NCBI GenBank assembly: GCA_029975165.1 | Contig: JARKPR010000047.1 | Span: 62,001-126,000, forward strand | Source of the DNA: Selenomonadales bacterium | Lineage (GTDB): Bacteria > Bacillota > Negativicutes > Sporomusales > UBA7701 | Length of the DNA stretch: 64,000 nt | Direction of reading: 5' to 3' | In this document: positions 24,434-33,522 of the stretch, in pieces | How positions within the stretch are numbered: the first letter of the stretch is position 1 | Layout of the letters: each line of letters begins with the position of its first letter | The notes under the pieces: model-generated | Databases searched by the model: none | What the model saw: only the letters and a program-made list of their open reading frames with translations | What the model was told of the DNA's origin: nothing | Translations under genes and position numbers: made by a program

Positions 24434-25294
24434 TCATTCGTCTTTTCCGGCGTTTTCCCTGGCGGCGAGACTGCTGCTGATGGCGTTGAGCTCGCCACCG
24501 AGGAGGAAGATCAGCGTGCTGATGTACAGCCAGATTATCAGGGCGAAGATGCTCCCCAGGCTGCCGTAGACTTTCTCATAGAAGGCGAAGTAATTGACAT
24601 AAAACGAAAACAGCAGCGAGGCGGCCACCCAGCCGAACGTCGCAAACGTCGTGCCGACCAGGACGTTTTTGAATTTCAGCTTCCTGTTCGGCAGATAAGT
24701 GTAGATCAGGTAAAACGTGACGAACATCAACGTCAGGGAGATGCCGTAGCGCACGAACGACCAGATGCTGTAGAACAGGGTCTTGCCGCCCAGCAGCCCG
24801 AAGACGTACGCGCCGGCGGTCCTGCCGAGCACGATCGTGGAGAACGAGAGCATTATCATGACCGTCAGCCCCACGGTCGACGCGAGGTCGATGAACACCA
24901 CCCGCAGGTAGCTGCGGCTTTCCTTCACGCCGTACGATTTGTTCAGGCCGCGGATGATGGCCGCCATCCCCCGCGACGCCGCCCAGAGGCTGGCGAGCAT
25001 GCCGAGGACCAGCAACGCGCCGCTCTTGGCCGCCACGGTCTGCACAATGATGCTTTTCACCAAAGCCGCCGTGTCGCTGGGCAGGATGGCGTCGAAATTG
25101 GCGATCAGCAGCCGGTTCGGCAGCGGCGTGAAGCTCAGCAGGTTTATCAGGAAAAACAGGAACGGAAAAAACGCCAGGATAAGGTAATAGGTGATCTGCG
25201 CGCTCATCGCCGCCAGGTCGGCCTCCCGGTAGCGGACGATCAGCCGCCGTATATACTTGTAGACCAGCGAACTTCCCAGTCCGGCGGCCATCAT
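24434..25294 (-). CDS. YihY/BrkB family inner-membrane protein
   Basis: A 286-residue protein with six predicted membrane helices and the family patterns: SAQITYYLILAFFPFLFF near the start, SRGMAAIIRGLNKSYG in the middle, and YGSLGSIFALIIWLYIST followed by LGGELNA at the end. The family was once called ribonuclease BN or BrkB; its true function is unresolved (transport or envelope maintenance are proposals). Two in-frame ATGs (25294 and 25291) follow GGAGGGAAT; the second has the better spacing. It stands alone with a strong terminator. Confidence 0.88.
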   Translation of the reverse strand: MMAAGLGSSLVYKYIRRLIVRYREADLAAMSAQITYYLILAFFPFLFFLINLLSFTPLPNRLLIANFDAILPSDTAALVKSIIVQTVAAKSGALLVLGMLASLWAASRGMAAIIRGLNKSYGVKESRSYLRVVFIDLASTVGLTVMIMLSFSTIVLGRTAGAYVFGLLGGKTLFYSIWSFVRYGISLTLMFVTFYLIYTYLPNRKLKFKNVLVGTTFATFGWVAASLLFSFYVNYFAFYEKVYGSLGSIFALIIWLYISTLIFLLGGELNAISSSLAARENAGKDE

Positions 25295-25353
25295 ATTCCC
25301 TCCGACCCCTTCCTATCGTAGCCGTCTTGCCATGCCGCCCGCCGCGGAGCCGT

Positions 25354-26766
25354 TCACCGCCCCAGCTCGGCCTCCACCGTGTGGAGGAAATATGTCGCGG
25401 CCAGCAGGTCGGCCGCCCCGCCGGGGCTGATGTTGCGCCTGATGAAGTCCCGGTCGAGCTCCGCCGCGGCCAGGAGGCCCGCCGCCGTCCTCACGCCGCC
25501 GGCGGCCAGGACGGCGGCCGCTTCCCGCCTCACCGCCGCCAGGGCGGCCGGCCCGTGCCTGTTCACGACCGTAGTATCCTCGGCGACCGTCATCAAGGCG
25601 AGCAAGGCCTGCGCGAGGGCGTCGTTGAGCGGCAGCCCGTCGGCCAGGGCCGCGCGGAAAACCGGCAACCCCGTCTCCGTCACCGCCGGCAGGCCGGCCG
25701 CCATTTCGCCCCGTATGCCCGTTATCCCGTGCTCCAGGTACAGCCTTTCCCCGGCCGTCGGCTTTCCGGCCGCCGCCTTTTCCTTGAGCGCCGCCAGCTC
25801 CCGTTCCACTATCCCCTCGCATACGGCGCCGGCCAGGGCGGCGATGGCGGCGGCCGCAGGCTTTGGCGTCGAGCGCGCCGCCAGCGCGGCGGCGGCCGCC
25901 AGCACTCCGAGGATGAACAGCAGTCCCTTCTGGGTGTTCACTCCGCCGGTGGCGGCGAACATCGCCTGCTCCCCCTCGCCGCCGATCGCCCGCAGCACCG
26001 GCAGCAGCTCGGCCGGCCGGCCCGCATGCCCGGCCCCGGCCGCCGCGCAGCGGAGCAGGTACGGCGCCAGCGCCGCGCTGCTTTTCAGGAACGTGAAGAA
26101 ATCCATGTCGCCGTGGGCGCCGCTGTTGGCCCTGTCCACCAGCCCCGGCGCCGGCGTGCAGGCGATCTCCATCAGCATCGCCGCCAGCGCGGCCGTCGCC
26201 GCCGTCTCGGCGACCGGCGGCCAGCGCCGCGTCGCCCCGGCGCGGTGGCATAAAACAAGCCGCCGCATCGCCGCCAGCACCGCTTCTTGGTCGTGGGCCG
26301 CCGACCGCACGCACACGGCGGCCGGCCCGCCGCACAGCAGGCACGCGCGGGGCGGCAGGCCGAGGTCGGCCCGGCCGAGCTGCCGGCCGGCGGCGTCGAA
26401 AACGTCGATATCGAGCAGGCGGCCGCCGGCGAGCTCCTCCTCGAGGTCGATCCCCAACCTTTTCAAGGCGGCAGGGTCGCCGGCCACGGCCAGAATGGCC
26501 GAAGGACCGCCGGCGGCGTGGAGCAGCCGCTCCTCCCGCGGCGCGAAGCCCGCGTCCCGCAGCCGGCCGCGGAGGACGGCCAGCGCATCGTAAAGCAGGT
26601 TTACGGTATCGTCGTTGTACTTCTCCGCCCCGGCCATGTTGGCGGTCATGCTGACCACGGGCAGGCCGTGGCGTTGCCTGAGCTCGGCCCGGGCCGCCGC
26701 CCGCTCGTCTCTGGCGGCTAGAACGTCCGCCAGGCCGGCCGGCCGGTTGGTCGTTTCGTCCATCAT
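25354..26766 (-). CDS. citXG: Fused CitX/CitG: citrate lyase prosthetic-group transferase and precursor synthase
   Basis: A 470-residue two-domain protein. Residues about 15-180 match CitX (apo-citrate lyase phosphoribosyl-dephospho-CoA transferase), with GRLLDIDVFDAAGRQLGRAD and LPPRACLLCGG. Residues about 190-470 match CitG (triphosphoribosyl-dephospho-CoA synthase), with PGLVDRANSGAHGDMDFFTF, GGVNTQKGLLF and GITGIRGEM. Together they make 2'-(5''-triphosphoribosyl)-3'-dephospho-CoA and attach it to the CitD serine. CitX and CitG are separate in Klebsiella, while fused forms are known in other bacteria. It is the last gene of the cit operon, 13 bases after citC. Confidence 0.9.
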   Translation of the reverse strand: MMDETTNRPAGLADVLAARDERAAARAELRQRHGLPVVSMTANMAGAEKYNDDTVNLLYDALAVLRGRLRDAGFAPREERLLHAAGGPSAILAVAGDPAALKRLGIDLEEELAGGRLLDIDVFDAAGRQLGRADLGLPPRACLLCGGPAAVCVRSAAHDQEAVLAAMRRLVLCHRAGATRRWPPVAETAATAALAAMLMEIACTPAPGLVDRANSGAHGDMDFFTFLKSSAALAPYLLRCAAAGAGHAGRPAELLPVLRAIGGEGEQAMFAATGGVNTQKGLLFILGVLAAAAALAARSTPKPAAAAIAALAGAVCEGIVERELAALKEKAAAGKPTAGERLYLEHGITGIRGEMAAGLPAVTETGLPVFRAALADGLPLNDALAQALLALMTVAEDTTVVNRHGPAALAAVRREAAAVLAAGGVRTAAGLLAAAELDRDFIRRNISPGGAADLLAATYFLHTVEAELGR

Positions 26767-26779
26767 GCACTCCTGACGC

Positions 26780-27829
26780 CTAGTGGCGCGCTTCGCTTTT
26801 CCTTATCCCGGCCAGCACCGGCCCGGCCGCCGCCGACCGCAGGTAGGCGTAGGTGGTCTCGGGCACCATCGCCTTTATCCCCGCCCAGTCCTCCCGCCTG
26901 ATCATCGCCCGCACCGCGGACGCGCTGATAATCTCGCCGCCGGTCATCGCCCGCGCCACCACCTTCACAGCCACGCCATGGCGGGGCAATATCTCGCCCA
27001 GGGCTCGGTTGTAGGCCGCCGTCACAGTGCAGTAGGGTTCCTCGCCCACATAGCGGGCCGTTATCCCCAGCGGCGGGGCGAGCCGCGCGGCGAACAGCGT
27101 GGCGTCGAGCCGCGTCTGGGCTGTTACCGCCTCCTCGCCGCGCGTGAAGTAGGCCGGGAAGGTCGCGGCCGAAATGATGTAATCGCCGCCGGAAACCACG
27201 GCGACATTGGCCAGATGGGCCGTGCCCTCGCGTACGAGGCGGCGGCGGACGGCGAACGGGAACAGCGACCGGTCCTCGCTGACCACGAAGACGATGACGC
27301 TGTCGTTTTCCGCCGCCGCCCGGGCGATGAGCGCCTCATGCCCGAGGGTGAATGGGTTGCAGTTGACCACCAGCGCGGCCCGCCGGCCGGCCGGCAGGCG
27401 GGCGATCTCCTGCTGCACGCCCCGGCAGAAATCGTCCACCGAGCCCAGCCCGCCTTCGAGCAGGGCCACGTACGGCTCGGCCCTCGCGATCTCCCGGAAG
27501 GCCAGCCCGGCGAACTTGGCGGCGCTGCCCGGCCGCGTGTAAAGGAAATAATGGTAAATGCCCCGCCGCCCCGCCTCGCCGACCAGGTTGCTGACGACGG
27601 CCGCCGTAAGCCCTTCGCCCTGGATGTCCGCGGCGACGGCGATGTTGCGCAGCACCTTGCCGGCCAGCGAGCCGGTGGCCACGATTTGCTCGCCCTGGTA
27701 AAAGGCCACGGTGTAGTCGAGCGGCGCCTCGTACGCCAGCCCGAACTGCGCCAGGAAGGCCGCGACCGCCGCCGTCTCCTTGCGATTGTCCTGGTCGATG
27801 ACCCGTTCGTCGAAGCTGTCCCAGAGCAT
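26780..27829 (-). CDS. citC: [Citrate (pro-3S)-lyase] ligase
   Basis: A 349-residue protein that acetylates the prosthetic-group thiol of citrate lyase using ATP and acetate, switching the enzyme on. An N-terminal GNAT-like domain (about 1-125) precedes a nucleotidylyl-transferase domain with the HIGH-type motif CNPFTLGHEAL and the C-terminal ISASAVR motif. The start follows GAGGTAGGC, and the gene begins 2 bases after citF, so coupling is tight. It is encoded within the operon citD-citE-citF-citC-citXG. Confidence 0.93.
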   Translation of the reverse strand: MLWDSFDERVIDQDNRKETAAVAAFLAQFGLAYEAPLDYTVAFYQGEQIVATGSLAGKVLRNIAVAADIQGEGLTAAVVSNLVGEAGRRGIYHYFLYTRPGSAAKFAGLAFREIARAEPYVALLEGGLGSVDDFCRGVQQEIARLPAGRRAALVVNCNPFTLGHEALIARAAAENDSVIVFVVSEDRSLFPFAVRRRLVREGTAHLANVAVVSGGDYIISAATFPAYFTRGEEAVTAQTRLDATLFAARLAPPLGITARYVGEEPYCTVTAAYNRALGEILPRHGVAVKVVARAMTGGEIISASAVRAMIRREDWAGIKAMVPETTYAYLRSAAAGPVLAGIRKSEARH

Positions 27830-27831
27830 GC

Positions 27832-29373
27832 CTACCTCACTACCTGCCTTACGGCATCGATCACCGTGCCGTCGCGGTACTCGACGAGCGCCACCGTCCG
27901 GTCGCCCAGCTTCACGGGCTGCGGCACGCCGGCGATGGCCTCCGCCAGCCTTTTGAGCTCGCCGATCTCCTTCAGCGGCAGCCCGGCGGCGGCCAGCTTC
28001 TCCTTCAGGTCGCCGCGGCGCGGGTTGACGGCCACGCCGCGTTCGGTCACCAGCACATCCACCGTCTCGCCCGGCGTCGTGGCCGTAAGCACCTTATCCA
28101 TGATGATCGGCAGCCTGCCCCGCAGCAGGTTGGCCACGACGACGGTCAGCTTAGCGCCGGCGGCCGCGTCGCTGTGGCCGCCCGAACCGCCCATTATCAT
28201 GCCGTCCGACCCGGTCACCACGTTGACGTTGAAAGCGGTGTCGATCTCGGTGGCGCCGAGGATGACGCAATCGAGCATGTTCACGACGCAGCCGCTGTTG
28301 AAGGGGTTGGCGTAAAAGCCCGCGCCCACCTCGACATGGTTGGGGTTGGCGGCCAGCGACCGCACCGCTTCGAGGTCGAAGCCCTGCACGTCGATGATCT
28401 TCTCGAACAGCCCCTCCTCCAGCATCGCCACCAGATAGCCGGTGATGCCGCCGAGGGCGAAGCTGCCGGTGATGCCGCCCGCCACCATCATCTGGCGGAC
28501 GAAGTGGGCCACGGCCAGCGAGGCGCCGCCGGCGCCCGTCTGGAACGAGAACCCGTTTTTGAGCAGGCCGGACGCCTGCACGACCTTGGCCGCCGTGTCG
28601 GCGATCTTAAGCTGCACCGGGTCCTTCGTTATCCGTGTCGTGCCGGAGACGATCCCCTTGGGGTCGCCGATCTTGTCGACCTTCACCACGTAGTCTACCC
28701 GCGTCTGCGGGATGGAAACCGGCGTGAGCGGGTACGCCGCCAGGTTGTCGGTCACGGCCACGACCTTGTCGGCGTACTCGGCGTCGGGGTACGCGTAGCC
28801 CAGCGACCCGCAGGCTGTGGGACCGGCGATGCCGTTGACGTTGCCGTATTCGTCGGCCGACGGCGCGGCGATGAACGCCACGTCGATCTTCAATTGCCCG
28901 CATTCGATGGCCCTGGCCCGGCCGCCGTGGGTGCGCAGGATTACGGGCTTGGCCAGCGCCCCCCGCGACACGGCCTCGGCCACCGGCCCCGACATGTAGT
29001 TGGTGTCGAGAGCGGTCACCACCCCTGCCTTGAAATGTTCCACAAGGGGGGCGTGGACCGGGAATATCGAGCTTGCCGCCACCTTCAGGTCCTTGAGGCC
29101 GAGCTTCGCCGCCGTGGCCAGCACCAGGTTCACCACGCCGTCGCCATTGCGGAAGTGGTGGTGGAAGGACAGCGTCATGCCGTCCCGCACCGGGATGGCC
29201 CGGAACACCTCTTCCAGGCCGGTCGCCAGCTTGGCCGCGCCCGGTCGCGCCCATTTCACCGCCGGGGCGCGGCGCGGCATATCCGGCTCGGTGGCGAAAG
29301 CCCCGGCGAACGGGGTCACCTTGCCGTAGCCTTCTACATGGGCGGGAATCTCCCGCCCGATCGCGTTGATCAT
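27832..29373 (-). CDS. citF: Citrate lyase alpha subunit (citrate:acetyl-ACP CoA-transferase)
   Basis: A 513-residue alpha subunit. The start is the ATG at 29373, overlapping the citE stop (ATGA); the frame stays open further upstream, but that is citE in another frame. Marks of the family include DGMTLSFHHHFRNGDGVVN near the start, SSIFPVHAPLVEH, ALDTNYMSGPVA, and VTGSDGMIMGGSGGHSD, which together form the CoA-transferase-like site. It exchanges the acetyl group on the acyl carrier CitD for citrate; CitE then cleaves citryl-ACP. This allows anaerobic citrate fermentation to acetate and oxaloacetate. Confidence 0.95.
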   Translation of the reverse strand: MINAIGREIPAHVEGYGKVTPFAGAFATEPDMPRRAPAVKWARPGAAKLATGLEEVFRAIPVRDGMTLSFHHHFRNGDGVVNLVLATAAKLGLKDLKVAASSIFPVHAPLVEHFKAGVVTALDTNYMSGPVAEAVSRGALAKPVILRTHGGRARAIECGQLKIDVAFIAAPSADEYGNVNGIAGPTACGSLGYAYPDAEYADKVVAVTDNLAAYPLTPVSIPQTRVDYVVKVDKIGDPKGIVSGTTRITKDPVQLKIADTAAKVVQASGLLKNGFSFQTGAGGASLAVAHFVRQMMVAGGITGSFALGGITGYLVAMLEEGLFEKIIDVQGFDLEAVRSLAANPNHVEVGAGFYANPFNSGCVVNMLDCVILGATEIDTAFNVNVVTGSDGMIMGGSGGHSDAAAGAKLTVVVANLLRGRLPIIMDKVLTATTPGETVDVLVTERGVAVNPRRGDLKEKLAAAGLPLKEIGELKRLAEAIAGVPQPVKLGDRTVALVEYRDGTVIDAVRQVVR

Positions 29374-30257
29374 CGCCCTGCCTCCTCCCGCAGCCCGAGC
29401 AGGGCCGCCAACTGCAGAATCCGCTCCGCGCGGCTCACGATCGGCGCGTCCACCATCTTGCCGTCCACGGCCACAACGCCCGAACCCTGTTCCTCGGCCC
29501 GGCGGATGGCGCGCACCACCCGTTCGGCCCAGCCGATCTCGGCGGCCGACGGGTCGAAGACCGCGTGGACGGCGTCGACCTGGCGGGGGTTGATGCACAG
29601 CTTGCCCCTGAACCCCAGCTGCTTGGCCAGAGTGGTATCCCGGGTCAGTCCTTCCTCGTCGTTCGTATCGGTGAACGGCGTATCGATGGCGTCCACGCCG
29701 GCCGCCGCCGCGGCGTTCACCAGCAGCGACCTGGCGGCGAGGATCTCCGTGCCTTCCTTCGTGCGGATCGCGCCCAGGCCGGCCGTATAGTCCTCGGCGC
29801 CGAAAGCCAGCGCCGTCAGCCGCTCGTCGGCCGCGGCGACGGCATACGCCTCCGCCAGGCCCCGCGGCGTCTCGATCAGCGCCATCAGCTTCACCGGCTT
29901 CTGCCCCGGCCGCTCGGCCGCCGCCACGAGCGCCGCCGCCGCCTCCACGTCCTTCGCGCCCTGCACCTTGGGCAGCAGCAGCGCGTCGGGCCCGCAGGGC
30001 ACGATCGCCCGGATGTCGTCGGCCGCCATGGCCGTATCGAGCGGGTTGATGCGGACCACCTTTTCGCTGCCGCCGTAGTCCACGCTGGCGAGCGCCGCCG
30101 CCACCAGCAGGCGGGCGGCGTCCTTCTCCAGCGGCGCCACCGCGTCCTCCAGGTCCAAAATCACGGCATCGGCGCAAAAAACGCCGCCGTTCTGCAGCAT
30201 CCCGGGGTTGTTGCCGGGGATGAACAGCATGCTCCGCCTGATCGTCACCGTCCGCAC
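29370..30257 (-). CDS. citE: Citrate lyase beta subunit (citryl-ACP lyase)
   Basis: A 295-residue TIM-barrel lyase of the HpcH/HpaI/CitE superfamily. RRSMLFIPGNNPGML and DAVILDLEDAVAP near the N-terminus bind the metal and substrate. ALIETPRGL and AFGAEDYTAGLG carry the Mg ligands (Glu and Asp), and CINPRQV follows. It splits citryl-ACP into oxaloacetate and acetyl-ACP. It overlaps citD by 13 bases at its start and citF by 4 bases at its end, in the canonical citDEF order. Confidence 0.95.
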   Translation of the reverse strand: MRTVTIRRSMLFIPGNNPGMLQNGGVFCADAVILDLEDAVAPLEKDAARLLVAAALASVDYGGSEKVVRINPLDTAMAADDIRAIVPCGPDALLLPKVQGAKDVEAAAALVAAAERPGQKPVKLMALIETPRGLAEAYAVAAADERLTALAFGAEDYTAGLGAIRTKEGTEILAARSLLVNAAAAAGVDAIDTPFTDTNDEEGLTRDTTLAKQLGFRGKLCINPRQVDAVHAVFDPSAAEIGWAERVVRAIRRAEEQGSGVVAVDGKMVDAPIVSRAERILQLAALLGLREEAGR

Positions 30258-30538
30258 CCCCCTTGTCTCGCGGCCCCGGCCCGGGCCAGCGCCGCCGCCA
30301 CCCGCGCCCGGATGGTGCAGTCCAGCGCCCCCCGGTCGACGGCCCTGACGGCCGCGTCGGCCACACCGTAGGCAACGAGCGTCTCGGTTATCACCCGCCG
30401 GATGGCGTCGCCGTACTGGGCCAGGACATTGCTCTCCAGCTCGATGGCGATGCCGCTCCCCGGCGGCACGGGCGCCACCGTTACCATGATATCGCTCGAT
30501 TCGAGCGTCCCCGCTTGCGCAGGCTTATCCAGACTCAT
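30245..30538 (-). CDS. citD: Citrate lyase acyl carrier protein (gamma subunit)
   Basis: A 97-residue acyl carrier. The ATG at 30538 lies behind AAGGGAGTTGACGCTG and yields the canonical start with GTLESSD; S14 is the serine that carries the phosphoribosyl-dephospho-CoA arm in the Klebsiella enzyme. The IELESNVLAQYGDAIRR segment also fits the family. It shuttles the acetyl/citryl group between CitF and CitE. The gene begins 30 bases after the stop of a molybdopterin oxidoreductase, making that enzyme the apparent first gene of the operon. Confidence 0.93.
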   Translation of the reverse strand: MSLDKPAQAGTLESSDIMVTVAPVPPGSGIAIELESNVLAQYGDAIRRVITETLVAYGVADAAVRAVDRGALDCTIRARVAAALARAGAARQGGCGR

Positions 30539-30568
30539 CAGCGTCAACTCCCTTCTTGTCCGCAAAAC

Positions 30569-32704
30569 TTACTCCCTTGCCCCGGCTTTTTCCACCTGGC
30601 AGAGCAACGCCTTCAGCACCGGGAAGCCCGAGATGGGGTCGCGGTTGTCCATAGCGGTGAGCAAATTAGTGTTGGCCTCGCGCCACCCCTCGCCCTGGAT
30701 GGGCGAGCCGCCGCCCACGTTGGCCTCCACCACCCCCAGCCGGACGTCGTCCGTCACCCTGGCCCTGAAGTTGACCCGGCCGCGGACCGTGCTCACCGTC
30801 ACCTCGTCGCCGTCGGCAATGACCCGCGCCGCCGCGTCGTCCGGATGGACGAGCACCTGGGCCGCGGGCTGCAGGCGCAGCAGGCCCGGTATGTTCAGAT
30901 GCTGCGACCGGAAGGTCGAATGGATGCGGGCCCCGGTGTTCAGGATGAGCGGGAAGCGGCGCTGCAAGTCCGGGCTGGCCAGCGGCCCCTCGGCCGGCTC
31001 GGCGTAAACCGGCAGGGCGTCGTAGCCGCACTCCGCCAGCAGCGCCGAGGCTATCTCCAGCTTGCCGGACGGCGTGTTGAACCCGGGCCGGCCGTCGCGC
31101 CGCAGCAGCCCGCTCTCGTACTTGCGGAACTGGCCGGCGGCGGACGGCAACGCGACGCCCGCAGGGCTGGCCGCCAGCCGGTCCGCCAGGCCGGGCTGGC
31201 GGGCGAAGGCCCTGGCCAGCAGCTCGCGCTCGTTCTGCGGGAACAACTCGCCGTAGCCCAAGCGGGCGGCGAGCTCCGCGATGATGAACAGGTCGTTGCG
31301 GGCCTGGCCGACAGGCGGGACCACCCGTTCCCGCAGGCGGACAAAGCCGTGATAACGCTGGTACGAAGCTATCTCGAAATAAGTCGTCGCCGGCAGCACC
31401 ACGTCCGCGAACATAGCATCCCTGGTCATGAACCGGTCGATCACCGCCATGAACTCCAGGCGGCGGAAAGCCTCCTCCCACAGCGGCGGCTGCGGGTACG
31501 ACGTCAGCATCGACGCCCCGTTGCTGAGCAGCGCCTTTATCGGGTACGGTTTGCCTGCCAGCACCGCCTTCGGGAACTCCATGAACTGGGCGCAGCCCGT
31601 CAGCCTGTAAAACACCGGATGCTCAGCCGCCCCGATCGGCGGCGGCCCGTCGGGACGCGGCACGGCCGTCTTTTGGAAGCCGGACGCGCCGGCTTTCAGC
31701 AGCAGGCCGCCCGGCACGTCGAGGTTGCCGGTGAGCGCCCAGAGAATATACACCGCCCGGATGCTCTGCACGCCGCAGTTCGAATATTCCAGCCCCGTAT
31801 ACAGCCTGAGGGTCGCGTGCTTCGCGGCGGCCAGCTCCCTGGCCAGCGCCTCGACCACGGCCGCTTCGACGCCGGTGATCGCCGCGACCCGCGCCGGCGT
31901 GAACTGCTGCACATAGGCGGCCAGCTCCGCGAACCCCGCCGTCCATTTTTCCACGAACTCACGGTCGTACAGCCGCTCGTTTATTATCACCCGCAGCAGG
32001 CCCAGCGCCAGCGCCCCGTCCGTCCCCGGCCGGGGCGCGATCCACTGGTCGGCCCTGGCGGCGATGTCGCTGCGCATATGGTCGATGGCGATAAGCCGGG
32101 CCCCTTTCTGCTGGGCCCTTATGACCCGCTCGTGGAAGAACGGCGGGGAATCGGTGGCCGGATTGGCGCCCCAGACCACGAGCAAGCTGCTGTTATCCAC
32201 GTCGGGCAGCAGCGACATGCCGTAGACCCCGTAAGTCGTCATCGGGGCCAGGATGCCGTACGAAACGAAGCAAACCGAACTCACGCTGCCGATATTCGGC
32301 GAGCCGAAAGGCCACAGCAGGCGCGACGCGACGCCATCGCCGCCGTTCACGAAATCGTTCATCGCCTGCTCGAACGCGCCCCGCCCCGAATGGCTGGCGA
32401 CCGCCTGCGGGCCGTATGCCCCCTTGATGCGCTGCAGGTTGGCCACGACGGTATCGAGCGCCTCGTCCCAGCCGGCCGCGCGAAACTTGCCCTCGCCCCG
32501 TTCGCCGCAGCGGATGAGCGGCGTCTTCAGCCGGTCCGGGGAATACAGCACCTCGGCCGCATGCCGGCCGCGCACGCACAGTCCGCCGAAAGGCACATCC
32601 GGCCGCCTGGCGATATCGGTCAGCCTGCCGTCCTCCAGGGTCACATCCACCGCGCAGCCCCCCGGACAAACGCCGCAGATGGCCGCCTTTTTCTCCTTCG
32701 CCAT
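30569..32704 (-). CDS. Molybdopterin-dependent oxidoreductase (DMSO reductase superfamily), 4Fe-4S
   Basis: A 711-residue catalytic subunit. The N-terminal 4Fe-4S site is C10-x2-C13-x3-C17 plus C43; C145 (SSVCF) is the likely Mo/W ligand. Molybdopterin contacts include WGANPATDSPPF, ARLIAIDHMRSDIAARAD and RPGTDGALALGLL. The C-terminal domain has NTPSGKLEI and LNTGARIHSTFRSQHLN, as in formate dehydrogenase- or polysulfide reductase-like relatives. There is no Tat signal, so it is cytoplasmic, and no partner electron-transfer subunit is encoded beside it. It lies 30 bases upstream of citD on the same strand. The substrate is unknown. Members of this superfamily include enzymes as different as formate dehydrogenase and acetylene hydratase. 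Confidence 0.9.
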   Translation of the reverse strand: MAKEKKAAICGVCPGGCAVDVTLEDGRLTDIARRPDVPFGGLCVRGRHAAEVLYSPDRLKTPLIRCGERGEGKFRAAGWDEALDTVVANLQRIKGAYGPQAVASHSGRGAFEQAMNDFVNGGDGVASRLLWPFGSPNIGSVSSVCFVSYGILAPMTTYGVYGMSLLPDVDNSSLLVVWGANPATDSPPFFHERVIRAQQKGARLIAIDHMRSDIAARADQWIAPRPGTDGALALGLLRVIINERLYDREFVEKWTAGFAELAAYVQQFTPARVAAITGVEAAVVEALARELAAAKHATLRLYTGLEYSNCGVQSIRAVYILWALTGNLDVPGGLLLKAGASGFQKTAVPRPDGPPPIGAAEHPVFYRLTGCAQFMEFPKAVLAGKPYPIKALLSNGASMLTSYPQPPLWEEAFRRLEFMAVIDRFMTRDAMFADVVLPATTYFEIASYQRYHGFVRLRERVVPPVGQARNDLFIIAELAARLGYGELFPQNERELLARAFARQPGLADRLAASPAGVALPSAAGQFRKYESGLLRRDGRPGFNTPSGKLEIASALLAECGYDALPVYAEPAEGPLASPDLQRRFPLILNTGARIHSTFRSQHLNIPGLLRLQPAAQVLVHPDDAAARVIADGDEVTVSTVRGRVNFRARVTDDVRLGVVEANVGGGSPIQGEGWREANTNLLTAMDNRDPISGFPVLKALLCQVEKAGARE

Positions 32705-32783
32705 TTGCCTGTATCACCTTCTGCCGCGCACTCTCACGATATACCTTCGGCAGGGCGCCGCGATTTCCTCCGCCCACGGAAAA

Positions 32784-32804
32784 ACCCGCGACATCATCGC
32801 GGGT
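32784..32804 (-). terminator. Terminator of yedF
   Basis: ACCCGCGA and TCGCGGGT pair around CATCA, followed on the minus strand by TTTTTCC. It stands 19 bases past the yedF stop and before the molybdopterin oxidoreductase gene. Confidence 0.8.
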
Positions 32805-32822
32805 TCGGATTTGCCTCGCCTG

Positions 32823-33410
32823 TTACAGCGTTATCGCCTTGCCGGCGTTCAGCTCGCTGAGGATAGTGTACATATTCGTGACGCCGCCGGTCGCCAGGCT
32901 GTCCTTGAGCCGGAAGTAATCGAGGCAGGTGCCGCAGGACAATACCTTGACGCCGTTTTCGGCGAACGACGCGAGGTACTGGACGACGGGGGAGCCTTCG
33001 ACCGCCAGCTTGACGCCGCTGTTGATCAGCAGGATGGCCCTGGGCAGCGGCTCGACCTCTCCGAGGGTATACAGGAACGACTTCATGAGGATGGCGCCCA
33101 GCTCGTCACTGCCGTGGCCGAGTGTGTCCCGCGTTATCAGGTAGACCGCGTCGCCCGTTTTGCCGGCCGGTTTATCGTCGCCTCCGGCCAGCGGCGCCCC
33201 CTTGGTGATGCGGATGCGGTAAACGCCGTCCTGCTCTTCGACGCTCACGCCGCAGCCGTTGGCGGCGGCGAACTTGGCCACGTTCTCCCTGGCGGCGGCG
33301 TTGTCGACAATAGCGGTTATTACACCCTCGCCGATGGCGTCGAGGGCCTTCTTGGTGGCGATGACCGGCTGGGGACAAGTCAGCCCCCTTGCATCAACTT
33401 CATTGGACAT
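32823..33410 (-). CDS. yedF: YedF-like sulfurtransferase-fold protein (selenium metabolism associated)
   Basis: A 195-residue protein with an N-terminal TusA/SirA-like domain (DARGLTCPQPVIATKKAL, catalytic-type Cys12) and a C-terminal DsrE-like domain with CGTCLDYF near its end. This two-domain form is the YedF protein frequently encoded with selenium utilisation genes in anaerobes. Its exact reaction is unknown; persulfide or perselenide carriage is inferred from the cysteines. It starts with ATG behind AGGAGATGAGCTTCC and has its own terminator. No selD or selA is visible nearby. Confidence 0.9.
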   Translation of the reverse strand: MSNEVDARGLTCPQPVIATKKALDAIGEGVITAIVDNAAARENVAKFAAANGCGVSVEEQDGVYRIRITKGAPLAGGDDKPAGKTGDAVYLITRDTLGHGSDELGAILMKSFLYTLGEVEPLPRAILLINSGVKLAVEGSPVVQYLASFAENGVKVLSCGTCLDYFRLKDSLATGGVTNMYTILSELNAGKAITL

Positions 33411-33446
33411 GGAAGCTCATCTCCTCTTGCCTCGCGCTCTTGCAGC

Positions 33447-33467
33447 ATTATAGAATATCCCGATATT
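33447..33467 (-). promoter_or_regulatory. yedF promoter -10 with adjacent dyad
   Basis: A perfect TATAAT (33447-33452, minus strand) lies 37 bases before the yedF ATG. Directly upstream of it, AATATC-CC-GATATT (33454-33467) is a perfect 6-bp dyad in the spacer between -10 and -35, where a repressor would act. No clear -35 hexamer is visible. Confidence 0.4.
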
Positions 33468-33522
33468 ATGATATACATTTTCTATACAATATTGCATATT
33501 CCTGCTTTGTAGCCGACTCTGG

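Noticed and set aside
29374-30375. Upstream extension of the citF frame
   Set aside because: The frame stays open but overlaps citE and citD in other frames; the CitF family begins at the ATG at 29373.
30263-32860. 865-codon plus-strand frame opposite the molybdopterin oxidoreductase
   Set aside because: No family features, while the minus strand encodes a complete enzyme with cofactor motifs.
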